This document shows, piece after piece, positions 1-11,477 of a stretch of 64,000 bases of DNA. Location: contig OZ234498.1 of the NCBI GenBank assembly GCA_965153455.1, positions 3,596,001 to 3,660,000 on the forward strand, given 5' to 3'. This stretch comes from Sphagnum compactum. Its lineage: Eukaryota; Bryophyta; Sphagnopsida; Sphagnales. A program made the translations under genes and the position numbers. Within the stretch, counting starts at the first letter, position 1, and every line of letters begins with the position of its first letter. The notes under the pieces were generated by a model, which saw only the letters and a program-made list of their open reading frames with translations, was not told where the DNA came from and made no database searches.

Positions 1-777
1 ATTGAATTTTCAGGGACATTTTATTTATCAAAATTCAAAATGAATTAATTACTGGATAGACATGTGTTAAAGTTGTCAAGGTACTATGTCTAATTAGTAA
101 GAAAACGCAACCAAACTGTCTAGTTTAAAAAATGTAACCAAATTGAAATCAGAGTCCAAATGTGGTGAAAAAATTTCAAATTTTTTTCCCCCAAAAATTG
201 GAAAAAATTTCAGGGCCAAAGCAATATTTCGACAGACAGACAGAGTATTCCCTATTTATTTTGATTTTTCGCCTTTTTTTGGCGAAATTTCGCACCCAAA
301 GAAACGCTGGATCCAACGTATTTTATGAAATTTCATGGAAATATTTCGTGAATACCTACCTACCTACCTACCTTCCTATGTCCATATTTTTGTGGCAAGA
401 ATATTCTGGCAACGAAACTATATCCTCTCCGAAAGCGTGGGTGGGGGGTGAGGGGGGTGGGGATCGAACCTGGGATCTGTCCCGTGTTGGAAGGGTACTT
501 TAGCTTTTTGATGTTTTCTGTTTTGTTTGCTTGACAGAGACGACGAAAGAGACGAGGCGTCGACACTGGAGTGGACGCGGACGCACGTCCAGACAGAGAT
601 TTCCCGCAGCTCCTGACGGGAGGGCGGGAGACGGGGTGCAGCGGATTTCGAGACAATAGAGAAGAGGAAGAAAAGAAGAAGCACGAGGAGGAGGAGGAGG
701 AGGAGGAAGACGAGCGGGAACGAAGAAGAAGAAGAAGAAGAAGAACAGCAACAACAACAGGGGGATTTTTGGTCGCA
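1..777. other. Upstream region of the acyltransferase gene
   Basis: No gene is visible before the acyltransferase start. Positions 1-350 are AT-rich. A short CTAC/CTTC tetranucleotide run lies near 354-376, and a G-rich patch at 440-465. From about 520 the composition becomes GC-rich and then strongly purine-rich (GAA/GAG runs, 655-760), as in a transcribed leader. Its stop-free frame runs into the gene, but it contains no ATG before 778, so it is read as 5' UTR. No convincing TATA box was found. Confidence 0.5.
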
Positions 778-3700
778 ATGATGATGCTGGAAGCAGCGGC
801 GGAGATGCTGGGGGTCGGGGTACCGGTTCTTCGTTTCCTCGTCTGTTTTCTAGCTTCGATTCCTTGCAGTTGGCTATGGCGGTACGTCCCCAGTCCGACC
901 GCACGTCATTTCTACGCAGCTGTCACAGGAGCACTGCTGTCTTATTTCTCTTTCGGAGCAGCCTCCAACGTCTACTTCGCTGCCCTTATGCTCGTCAGCT
1001 ACACCAGCATGCTTGTCTCCAGACGACACTGTGGTATAATCACTTTCGTCATCAGCTTTGCGTTCCTCATCACCTGGTATCCTCATGATTTCCTGTCAGC
1101 CTTTTTTCTCTTTTCCAGCTATTGGAGTCTCTCGAATTTTCCCCTAGTCCGGCTCCAGATGTGAGCTGCGGAGCTGAATTTGATCTAAGGTCGGAAGAGT
1201 AATCTCCAGGTATACGCGAGTGATCTGTTGTTGCAAGACTGATGTCTTAGTGATTGTCGACGCTGCCAACATCGCGGCGCCTAGGAATTGATCTCTCTGC
1301 GTATGCCTTTTGTAACTCAGGCTTAGATGCATGCTTTTACACTAGGGGCAAGCGTATATGAAACGGAATTTCCCCTCACCAGCTTGTCGCAGCTTGAATG
1401 AGGATACTCTTTACTTTCTTTAATTAGCTATGCCTGTCTCGAGTAGTGCTAGCCAAGGTCAAGACCAAGTCTTCCCTTCGCTTCTGGAAATATGTGCAAC
1501 TGAAACTCAGGACACAGATTTCTGTTTAACTTTTTGCCCTAAATATTGCTCAGATCATTATATCCTTATCTAACTTACTGTTGAAGCTGATGAAGTCAGT
1601 GGAGTTGAGTAATAATGCCTAGTCTCTGCAATTCATGATGAAGGTGATGGTTTGGTACTTGGTGAACAAGAGCATCTCCAGCAGCGCTCAGTATCTTCCC
1701 CTGCAAAAACATTTCTCACATCCAAGTTTAGTTATTTAATTTTTTCCCAACCCCACCCATAAAACTAAAACTGGGACTGCAAGTAGGTGGGAGACCACTA
1801 ATAGCAACCCACCTGGACCAATCAAACTATCTAGCCAATCAACAGCAGGTGTTAAGCTTTGCTGTGCGTTTTACTAGCCTCAGAAAAGTGTGCAAGAATG
1901 CTGGACGAAAACCATTTTGTTGAGCCAAACCACCCTGTTTTGACTTTTCTTCATTCAATTTTAATTTGCAGGGTCACATACTGAGCACTGATGGAGTTGC
2001 TCTAACATTCACAAACTGCCCTTGTTCTTACTGTTGTATTTGTTTTTGGCCTGGCTGGGAACTGACATAACATTTGTCTGTTACTGTTGTGGAGATTTTT
2101 CTGCAATATTATCATAGTATGATGTGTTTCCAATGAATGTTCTTTTGGAATACAGATTTGAGTGATTACATGTGCTTGACTAGCTTTAAATCCCATAGTG
2201 CTGAACTTTGTGTATCACATGATATATGCATGATTTGAAAATTTAGACCAAAGTTTAATGGATAAGCAAACTGGATCAATGGTTGACACCTTTGGAAGCA
2301 TGTCAAGCTTCTGTGGACAGGGGTCTTTATGCATGACAGAAGTTAACTGGTTGCTGTGCAGCCATGTGATGTACATGAGTGGCGATAAGTGGAGACAGGG
2401 AGGCATTGACTCAACTGGTAAGGATAGCTTTTCTGTCTCCCAGCTGTTTTGTGGTAATGTGCTATATAGAATGTGGGTGCTACAAGATAGGTGGAAGTTG
2501 CCTAATCAATTGTGCACCAGGGTCACTTTGGCTAGTTCAATCCTCACTGCTAGTCTAAATTTAACCATAGTAATAAGTCCACATGTGAAGACCCAATGAA
2601 TCATGGCTTTGAACCACCAAATTTACCATTTCATCTGTGTTTCTGCACCTGCACATGAAATTAGGGCATGGATTTCAGGGCCAAAAATGTTTGCCCCATA
2701 GCCCCACCCGTGATGCAATGGAGCTGGTCTGAAGCTCTGCCAGGTTTCTTCTGTTGCAACGTGTTCTCATCAAAGTCACAGATCTTTGAGATGGTGTTTG
2801 AGAATAGCTCAAACTGGTTACTGGAAAGCGCATGTGAACAATTTGGAAACCTACTTCTATTGGGCAGGTGCAATGATGGTGTTGACATTGAAAGTGACTT
2901 CCGCAGCAATAAATTACCAAGATGGGTTGATAAAGGATGAAGACAGTTTGAGGCATGCACAGAAGCAATATCGGCTCAAAGAGCTCCCATCACCCATTGC
3001 CTTTACAGGCTACTGTCTGAACTGTGGGACACACCTGGTTGGTCCTGTTTTTGAGATCAAAGATTACATGGATTGGACAGAGGGCAAGGGGGTATGTCCT
3101 TGTTGACCTTCCTTTGTGAAATTTACTTAGGTCATGCATTTCACTAAATGTGTTCACACAAATGGAGGTCTTGAGGTGTTCTGTGCTCTTACTAAGAGAT
3201 TATGTTTGTGCAGCTCTGGAGCCCAACTGCAGCAATGCCACCTCCTTCACCTTATAAGTTTGCGATGGTTGCTGTTTTCAAGGGATTTTTATTTATGGTT
3301 ATCTGCATGTATCTCATGACCCATGTGCCAACCCAGCAACTATATGAGCCTGAGTACTTGACATGGGGCTTGTGGCACCGTATTGCCTACCAATACCTTT
3401 GTGCTTTCACATTAAGATGGAAATACTACTTTGCTTGGTCTCTATCAGAGGCATCAATGATAATTTCAGGGTTTGGATTTAGTGGTTGGACCAAAGCATT
3501 GCCATCAGAAGAGCCGCAGCCAAAGTGGACAAGAGCCAAAAATGTTGACATTTTAAGAGTGGAGCTGCCTAGAAGTGCAGTAGAATTGCCACATCATTGG
3601 AATATCCATGTGGGCATATGGCTCCGCCATTGTATCCTTTTGCATCCTACCCCCTTTGGTTGAATTTTTGGTTTTGTTGTTGTATCCCCTGTGGCTAGTT

Positions 3701-5130
3701 ACAAGCCTGTTGTCTCTGCATTCAGAAGAGCTGAGTAAGGAGGTTACTCTTGACTCATTTCTTGCAGATGTATATGAGAGACTGACGAAGAAAGGGGAGA
3801 AACCTGGATTCATGCAGCTTCTTGCAGCCCAAGTCACGAGTGCTGTGTGGCATGTGTGTTCCTTTCCTTGTCCTCAAATTTCTCACTTACTTCAGCTTAA
3901 GAAAAAAATCAGCTTATTCTATCTCTCAAACAGAATGCTGGGGATCTGGGTGGAGCAGGGCTTGTATCCTGGGTACATTCTGTTCTTTGTCAATACAGCC
4001 TTCATGATTACTGGTGCAAGAGGTGAACATTGGACTTACCTGTGATTGATGGTCTTCATTGCAAATAGAACCCACCTCCCTTTTCTACAATATATGAATG
4101 GAGCTTTTGGTTCGATTTTAAGATTGTAGTTGGTTTTGGGGTCTTATTTCTGTACTTTTGTAAGTTTTGTCCTAGTTGGGATTTGTTCTGGTGTGCTGGT
4201 TCCACTATTCAGGAACCCCCATTGAAAAGTAAAATACAATGTCTGATGGTTTAATGTTACTGGTGGTTTTATTGGCCATGTTAGTGTTGTTTAATCAAGT
4301 CAGATATCTGAATGGAGGTCTTTTGTTTATGCACCAGTGAACCTTATAGTCTTTTATTGGAGCTGTGTGAATAGTTCTCAATTTATGCTTGCCAATCTCT
4401 TTTTCCATTCCTGATCCTGTTGTAATGAATTATTCCAATAGGACTTTGCAAATATCGTTCTGCTAGCTTGGAATTATATGATGATTGCAGAGTAGCCATC
4501 TATTGTTGTTGACATATCCTGGGAAGACAGCATTGTACAGGTGGCAGAAGTCTCTTCCTGAGAAAGCTGCTCTAGCATGGCGTGTGGTAATATTGGTCAA
4601 TATGATCTACGCTATTTTAGTTGCCAACTTAACGTGCATAGCTTTTCTGGTATGCAAGCTTTCTTTCTCTATTATGTTCAATTCTTGTCTTTGCTGCAAT
4701 TCTATCTCTAACTTTGTCACTAGACCTTGTTGTGCTTGAGGGCATGTCCATTTTCTGCTGCATTCTTCAAGTTTATCCTCACTTGTTGACTATGGCACAC
4801 TTGGTATAGTCATGAGCCGTCAGCTGAGAATGCTTTGTATTTTTCCAAACCATGTAACATTGTCAAATCGAGAGTCTTTTTCCAACTATTGCTTTTGATT
4901 GCTAAGGGCAGCGTAGAATGTAGCCCTTGAAGGGGTGTTGCAGGTTGCTCATCTGTCCACTAACTAGTTCCAGTTTATGGTGTTAGGTGTTGCACTTTGA
5001 TGACACTATGGCGGCATTCAGAAGTGTATATTATATTGGCACTGTTGTACCTGTGCTGGTCACAATTTTGGGATCAGTTAGCAAACTTCCAAGGGCAGAA
5101 ACAAAGCCAAGGGTGAAAAAGGAAGAGTAG
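778..5130 (+). CDS. MBOAT lysophospholipid acyltransferase (LPCAT-like)
   Basis: This is a membrane-bound O-acyltransferase of the plant LPCAT1/2 type, which re-acylates lysophosphatidylcholine and other lysophospholipids with acyl-CoA at the ER (Lands cycle). The model has eight exons: 778-1076, 2362-2417, 2868-3091, 3214-3631, 3768-3853, 3959-4022, 4531-4649 and 4987-5130. All introns are GT-AG, phases join exactly, and the product is 469 aa, close to the family's usual ~460. Family landmarks include YMSGDKW, NYQDG, MDWTEGKG, RWKYYFAW, ISGFGFSGW, RAKNVDI (Asn303) and SAVWHGLYPGY, whose His361 is the MBOAT active-site histidine. Many hydrophobic stretches fit a polytopic protein. The C-terminus is lysine-rich and ends KKEE, resembling an ER-retrieval tail. 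ATG 778 is the first in-frame ATG after a purine-rich leader. Exact acyl-acceptor preference cannot be read from sequence. Confidence 0.96.
1077..2361 (+). other. Long first intron of the acyltransferase gene
   Basis: This 1.3 kb intron starts GTATCC and ends TGTGCAG. No nested gene is visible; small ORFs here are chance frames. The other larger introns of the gene (2418-2867, 4023-4530, 4650-4986) also show nothing beyond splice sites. Confidence 0.8.
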
Positions 5131-7410
5131 GTCTCCCTCCAACTGTGAGATATCTGTGTTTTGTCAAATTTTGGCCATGTCTATCATCTGGGGGGCCTTG
5201 GCACTTAGAATTATTATCCATGTGATTGATGCAGACCCAACATCTATGTCTACATGCGGATGGCTTGAGGACACTTCTCTTGCTGAGAAGTACACTTTCT
5301 GGTTTTGTTTAATTAATTCATAAGGTAGGAAAGACCTTCTATTGAGCAAATGACTGGCAAATGAAACTCTAGAAAGTTTATGGAACAAAGACTTGCCAAG
5401 CACATACAACAATGACCTATAATGATATTGGGAATTATCTCCCCACTTCAGATACATTTAGAAAGTGTCACAGGAAATTTGTAGCTGAAGATCCAACATA
5501 AACTTTGCAAAAGGTAACCCCTTTTTCTGTCGCAACTTTGTCTTTTCACCTTCTTCTTTCTGTTTCTCTTAAAACTTGTGTTCTCATTTTCTGCCTCAGT
5601 TTCTGAAGCTAGCTGACAAACAAATTTTTTCCTCAGCGATTGTTACAAACCTCTTTTTCATCTGAGGCCTCTCATTATTGTGAGCTGGGCCAAGGTGGTT
5701 GCGGAAAACAGGAAATGGCAATTCACAGTGGCAAGGCCTATAGCCCTTCACAGCAGATAAGCTTTTTTTTGTTTTTAAGTTGGTCTTTGTGCATTCTGTA
5801 GAAGGAAACTTTTAGGTGCCCTGCTCGAGTGCAATCTCTTTTCACAGTGTGCATTCTCCCCACCTCTTAACTCCACTCCCATTTTCACTGATCAGTGAAT
5901 CCATTGACTACATTGACTACAAGGATAGCACTACAGTTGGTCGCCAAGATTTCTATTACACAAGTGCAAAACTTTTGAAACGTGTGTTGTTAATTTGACC
6001 TGATGGAAGCTGGTTTATGAGATATTCACAAGTTGGTCTTTGCAGGCAATAGAGGACCAAATGGCTGATACTACATCAGGCAGTGAGGTCAGGCTTACTT
6101 CTCCTGCTGGTGTGCAACTAGTGGTCCTTTCAGCATTTGTACTTCTGCTGTTTTCTGATCTCTAAAGCTTTGGCTGTCCCTTTTACTCCATCCCACAAGG
6201 AGATCCCCTAGATTCTAAATGCATTGGATTCTCCTTTGGTCATCCCTCAGTCACAGGATATTTGGCTTTGCATCCACAGTTATATCTATGGTTTGAGCCC
6301 CCAATGGTTCTTACATGGTTGTGGCACCAGAATGCCTCCCCATATGATATTGAACTGGGTGGTAAGCATGATGGCTTGTATGTTGTTCTCTGTTTTGCTC
6401 CTCGCTCCTTGTGAACCATATGGGGGATGTTATCCCATTAAGGCTATGTCCAGGCACTTCTTATGAGTAATTTCTGGAATTGGTGGAAGTTGTTAAGCCA
6501 CAGATTTTAGAGAGTATAAAAAGGTGACTTATTTGCAAGTTGCAAATGTTTTTGTTGAAAAGCAGCTGTTGGGAGAGCCTTTGCAAGAACCCAATTGTGC
6601 AATTTGTGCCGCTGCAATTTCAGGTGCACCGAATTAAGCTTCCCAATTTCTCTCTTCAGACTTCACGGTAGCCGCAACTAGGTATGAGCGTTATATATCT
6701 ATCAGACTTCGCAGAGAAACAAATTTTACCGATTCACACGGACATGTTTATATACCCGACATAAATTCTTTACTAAAAATAAATGATCCGTTTCGATTTC
6801 CTCCTCTTCTTCCTTCTCCTCCTCCTCCTCTTCTCCTCCTCTGTTGGGTAGAGCTTAGTTGTACCAACGTTACAACCACCACCACCCAAAATAAAAAAAT
6901 CAAAATAAATTCTCTCACCACAGAGCGGAGGAGAGAGACTGAGATAGCGAGAGAAAGAGAGAACGAGAAAACGGCGACGACTACGGAAACATTCGTCAAC
7001 ACCCACTCCCTAATAAAGCAATCCACCCACCAAACTGAACACAATGACATGCAGGGATAAAATTTTGGAATCTTATATATAAATTCATTAAGTCTGTCTG
7101 TGACGGAGGTTTTGGGGATGGGGGAGGGAGAGGCCGGTGAAGCAGTGGGTGGCAGGGCTTGATCACCCCCCCTTAGTGAAGAAGAGCAACCACACCCTGT
7201 CTTTCTTTTCTTCCTGAGCGCCTCCACTGCTGCTACTTACATTTTCACTTACATTTTTCACTGCTGCTACTTACATTTTCACTTACATTTTCACTGCTCC
7301 TACCGGCACAGCTACTATGATAAACTATAAATCATCCACTCACATCACCTAATAGTACCTTTTTCCCCTACCTCTCTACCATATATACATATAGAACCTA
7401 CTTACAAGAT
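5131..7410. other. Intergenic, no gene seen
   Basis: This follows the acyltransferase stop and probably begins with its 3' UTR. I see no conserved protein. A CT/GA-rich stretch at 6800-6970 produces long but low-complexity reverse frames. Near 7070-7100 an AT-rich 'cttatatataa' followed by a CTGTCTG run resembles the start of the Helitron-like element at 15549, so a truncated relative may begin here. Confidence 0.5.
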
Positions 7411-7520
7411 GGGCTACCAAGGTGAAACCAGATATTAACTCAGTTGAGGTTCATCCACCACTGAGTCATAACAGGCATGCAGTGGATGGTGAGCTGGTGG
7501 GTGCTGGTTCACTCTGGAGG
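7411..7520 (+). repeat. Dispersed ~105-bp repeat, copy 1
   Basis: The block starts CTACCAAGGTGAAAC and ends near GGTTCACTCTGG. It is about 90% identical by eye to 13794-13900. The terminal motif CCAGCACCCACC (reverse complement) also occurs at about 13548 and just after the AP2 gene at about 22650. It is probably the end of a short interspersed or MITE-like element. Confidence 0.7.
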
Positions 7521-7912
7521 CATGGTTCTGTAAATGGTATTCCAACATGATTCTATGACAATATACTTTTCACCTTGGCCTTTTCTACATAGTTGGACAC
7601 TACCCAAATTACAATAGTTCAACTTTGCTCCTCCTTTGGGGCGAACAACTTTGAAAACTCATTGGGCATGGCTTGAAGAGCTTTGTATGTTTTGGTGTGC
7701 AGTGTGACAGAAGGGTAAAATTGAAGGTGAGGTTCAGGAGAAAAACAAATGAGATTCTGACTGGGGAGGTTGGGAAGGGAGTCATATGATGGCAAAAACA
7801 AACATATCTTAGATAAGTGATAGTGGCAGGGGATAACACTTATACTTGGTACTTAATCCGTCCCTAACCTGCAGCAGAATCATGGTGAACCTGTGCCAAT
7901 TGCTGCAGTAAG

Positions 7913-8006
7913 CTTGAAGTTAAAATAAATTTGGATCATCTCATGACAGGAACAAACAACTTGAAGTTAAAATAAATTTGGATCATCTCAAGACAGGAAC
8001 AAACAA
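7913..8006 (+). repeat. 47-bp tandem duplication
   Basis: Two adjacent copies begin CTTGAAGTTAAAATAAATTT and include GACAGGAACAAACAA. They differ at about one base, so the duplication is recent. It is non-coding. Confidence 0.9.
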
Positions 8007-9131
8007 CAAACCAGTTACAAAAACAGTCCCTGAGTCGCAGCCTCGACCAAACCTCTCAGCAATAGAATACTTGAACTTGAGAGGCACCTCCCAATCTAAT
8101 TAGATACAAAGATAAATGGTACTTTGTGGTGGGCCAATCAAAATGGCTCATTGCTGAACCAAGAAAGAAGAACCAAAAAAAAAAGAGTTGAACTTGAGTT
8201 GTAGGTTATTAAATTACGCAACATGGACATGAAAAGACACGTTACCATATGTATTTTCATGTCCATGTACATGTGTAGTGGAAAGGAGTGACATAGTTAG
8301 GCTTGAAAGAGATAATTTTGAATTACAAAATCAAACATCATTTGTTTAATGTATATACATTAGAGAGCATGGTAACCATCGTATTTTTTTTCTCCACCAT
8401 TCAAATAAAAATCTATATCCCATCTTCCCACCTAAATTTACAATTCACACATGAATTTTGTTGGACATTCCCAATCATTGCTTTAAAATTACGATTTAAT
8501 GAATTCGTGCAAAAGGTCATTTCAATATCGCATTGCAGCTATTCAATATGGGACATCATTCGGAATAATTTTATTTTTTTTGCTTCAACAGCTTTTATGC
8601 ATATTTGTTCTTTGGGTTTTATCATTTTGTGAAAGTTGCATGTAATTTCACATACTTCAATCATGTCATATCTTGCAACTGACATTGCTTCATCTTTGGG
8701 TCTCTTTCTTTGGACCAAGACCTAAGACAACTGTAGGAAATACCATAGTGCCTTGTCAATATGTATTGTGAATAATTAATTAATTTTGAAATTTTCATTT
8801 TGAGAAATAGAATTATATTCTTAAAGATTCAATATTTTCTTTCGCAAGAATTTGTTATTTGAATTTTCTGGTGGAAATTTCAGCATTTTAAAAAATTAAA
8901 TTAGTGTCAAAGTTGCCAAGATGTTATGGTAACAAAGTTGATAATTCTAAATAATATACATTTAAATTATGAGAGTATTAAAGAATGTTTGAAAAAACTC
9001 GTCGTCTCATTCATAAACCATACACAAAACAAATGTCATAAGAATAAGCCTCTAAATAACTGTGTATGATTCAACACTACAATATAGAATCTAGATGAAG
9101 CAAATTAGTGATGAACAATTTTCTCACAAAA
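8007..9131. other. Intergenic AT-rich stretch, nothing recognised
   Basis: This stretch is AT-rich with homopolymer runs. A forward frame at about 8303-8632 stays open, but it has no domain, no codon bias and no splice context that I could support. Confidence 0.5.
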
Positions 9132-10230
9132 TGTGAACCCGGTGCATAATGCACCTGTCGAGCTCCCCCCCGCCCGGTCCTTCCCATTGCCCACTCCGAT
9201 TCTTTACCCCGTCGACCCCCCCTCGTCCTTCGCATTTTCCACTCCGATTCTCTAACCCGTTGATCCCCCCCCCGTTCCCCTGTTATATATAATTAACTTC
9301 CCGCCCCGTGCTGGCCCCCCCCCCCGCCCGTGCTGGCCCCCCCCCCCCCCCCCCCCGCCCTGTTACAAAGCCCTGTCATAGAAAATGCATTGCCCGGTTC
9401 TGCCATAGAAAATGCAGAGGTCGGTTCTGCCATAGAATTGCAACAGAATTGTCGTGTCAGACAGACGCACGCACAGACGTAGTGAATTAATATATTAGAT
9501 ATATATTAGACTTTAGTGTCATTACGCCACTCCAGCCACCCCGAACGCTCTGTTTGGTCGCCATAATCCAAAATTTTCCCAAAATAACACTCGTGGGTCC
9601 CACCCTAAGGCATTTATATCCCCACAGAAAAAAACAATATTATGACTTAGTGCAGTGGTCCCGACCGACATTGCGCGGGTATCAGAACCAGCCGAGTGTA
9701 CCCTCAGGTTATCAGTCCGGGTATTTACTCCCTTACCTGAGGGGTTCTGATATTTTGAACCTTGGTTCCCGAAAGTTTTGGAAATTTTCGAAAACACGCT
9801 CCTTTATATACTGTCGGTTCTTTCGGTAAAACTGCCGATTCTATGACGTTTCTGGGAAATAGCCGTAGACCGGCGGTTCTCTTGTTCCGGTTTTTCAAAC
9901 ATCCGGATTCGGTGGTCCTCGCTTTGCGATTTTTCTAACACTCAGGAACCGACGGGTCTCGTGTTCCAATGCTCCTACAAACCCGGGACCGGCGGTTCTC
10001 TCGATTCCGCCCGGCCCCCCGCAGCGGCCACCAGCAGGTCCAGTGGGCGGGTGTCTGCCCTGGTCGCCCTGCCCTACCTTGCCCTCGTTGGTGGGGGATC
10101 AACGGGTTAAAGAATCGGAGTGGAAAATGCGAAGGACGAGGGGGGGTCGACGGGGTAAAGAACCGGAGTGGGCAATGGGAAGGACCAGGCGGGGGGGAGC
10201 TCGACGGGTGCATTATGCACCGGGTTCACA
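9132..10230. mobile_element. Composite Helitron-like element with long terminal inverted repeats
   Basis: The two ends (9132-9270 and about 10094-10230) are near-perfect inverted copies beginning TGTGAACCCGGTGCATAATG. Each carries a tight hairpin (GGTGCAT, one-base loop, ATGCACC). At the right end the hairpin is followed 9 bases later by CTAG and then T, which is the classic 3' end of a Helitron (hairpin, then CTRR, then T). Inside, reverse-strand 9480-9512 reads as an AT-rich TCTAATATATATC start followed by GTCTGTC-type repeats, like a Helitron-like 5' end. Positions 9523-9539 are a 17-bp reverse-complement match to the terminal hairpin of the element at 15549-15996. It looks like two head-to-head or nested non-autonomous copies. 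It contains C-runs (9307-9357) and no protein. Confidence 0.6.
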
Positions 10231-11045
10231 CTAGTGTTTGTACGCTATGGTGTACATAAAAAATTGTCACAATTTGAATTTTTTTAGTATCTAGCTGAGT
10301 TACTTGCATCATGGTGAAAATTTGGACAATATTTTTCATTAGAATTTTGTAATAGATGATGGTTTATTTGTCAATTTAGCATTATGTTGTGAAATCAATG
10401 CACATACATGATTTGTAGAACCTTGAAACATTTTTGCAATTCCAACAAACAAACAAAATAGTACTATACATTTAATGAGAATTTTCCCATGAAATTTTAC
10501 ACATACAAAAAAGAAACCAGAAAGAAAAAATCTTCCCCATCAAAGTTTTCAATTTTTTTAGAGGTTGTGGAACTTAAATTAAATGATTTAAATATGTTCA
10601 TTAATACATTATGGTATGATAATGATGATGATTATCATTTTTTGAGGTTGAAAAATGTTTTTCCATTGAAGATTTACTTGGGTTATTACTTTTTTAATCA
10701 TTTGACAAAAATAAGATGAAGTTTTGAATTTTTAAAGAAATGGAGCACTCTCGTCAAATAAGGGTTTTTAAAAAACCTTTATTCAATTGTTGGTGTACAT
10801 TTACACAAATGCACAATTATGACTCAATTTTATATTCATGATTCCTGTGACTTCTTTTTATTTTGAAGCGCAAAGGATTTATGTGTGAGCTTTAAAGTGA
10901 TTCAAAATGAATGAAATTTTATGTGTTGCTACTTTTGATACTATATGTAATTCCAATTTTCAAACAAAGTGTGTAAATTGTAGCATGTAAACACCCTAAC
11001 ATGTAATGCCAATGGCTATGGAGAATTTGATAATCATTCAATCAA
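10231..11045. other. Intergenic AT-rich stretch
   Basis: I see no gene here. It precedes the retrotransposon relic and may contain more decayed pol sequence, but no motif is readable before about 11046. Confidence 0.5.
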
Positions 11046-11477
11046 GATACATTTCAATATGCCAATGTTTGGGAAGGTAGTTATCAACCTCAAGTTTGTA
11101 GATTCAAGCTAGGGGATTATGTTTATTTGCAACATTCAACACCAACTATGTTGGATGTGATTGTGAGATGTGCCATTTTGCATGTGTAGAAGGTGTTACT
11201 TTCTAGTGTGTTGATGTTGGGGGTATAAGATGATTAAACATGGAAGGATCATGTACATACTTGTGCATCATGTCATCTTTTTAATGTGGATGGTTGAATT
11301 GACCCATCTTTGGTGATTGTTCCTCCAAGACTTCATTGTATGTTGTGTGGGTAGGCTATGGGAGTTGTCACTATGTTGATTTGTGATCAATGTTTAAGAG
11401 GTTGGCATATGGGATGTTTCACACCACCATTAGAGGAAATGTTGGTCAAAAAATGGTTTTGCCTTCAATGCACATGA
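11046..11477 (+). pseudogene. Retrotransposon polyprotein relic: integrase tail plus PHD-like finger
   Basis: Reading through several stops and at least one frame change gives the end of a Ty3/Gypsy-like integrase region: QYANVWEGSYQPQV, then FKLGDYVYL (the integrase C-terminal GDYVYL-type motif). Further on are CASCHLFNVDG and a PHD-like C4HC3 finger, with LHCMLCG, LICDQC, GWHMGC and WFCLQC supplying the zinc ligands. The finger frame ends at 11475-11477. Polyproteins of this arrangement are known from plant and algal retroelements. Internal stops show it is dead. I found no LTRs, so the element is truncated. Confidence 0.72.

Noticed and set aside
458-475. tRNA-like T-arm / SINE B-box (GGTTCGATCC on the reverse strand)
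   Set aside because: The flanking bases do not form a T-stem and no A-box lies at the right distance, so it is not called a tRNA or SINE.
571-777. N-terminal extension of the acyltransferase in the same frame
   Set aside because: The frame has no ATG before 778 and encodes only Glu/Arg low-complexity sequence from a purine-rich leader; the family starts at about residue 1 of my model.
6748-7227. 159-codon reverse ORF
   Set aside because: Low-complexity frame from CT/GA-rich DNA, no domain, no conservation clue.
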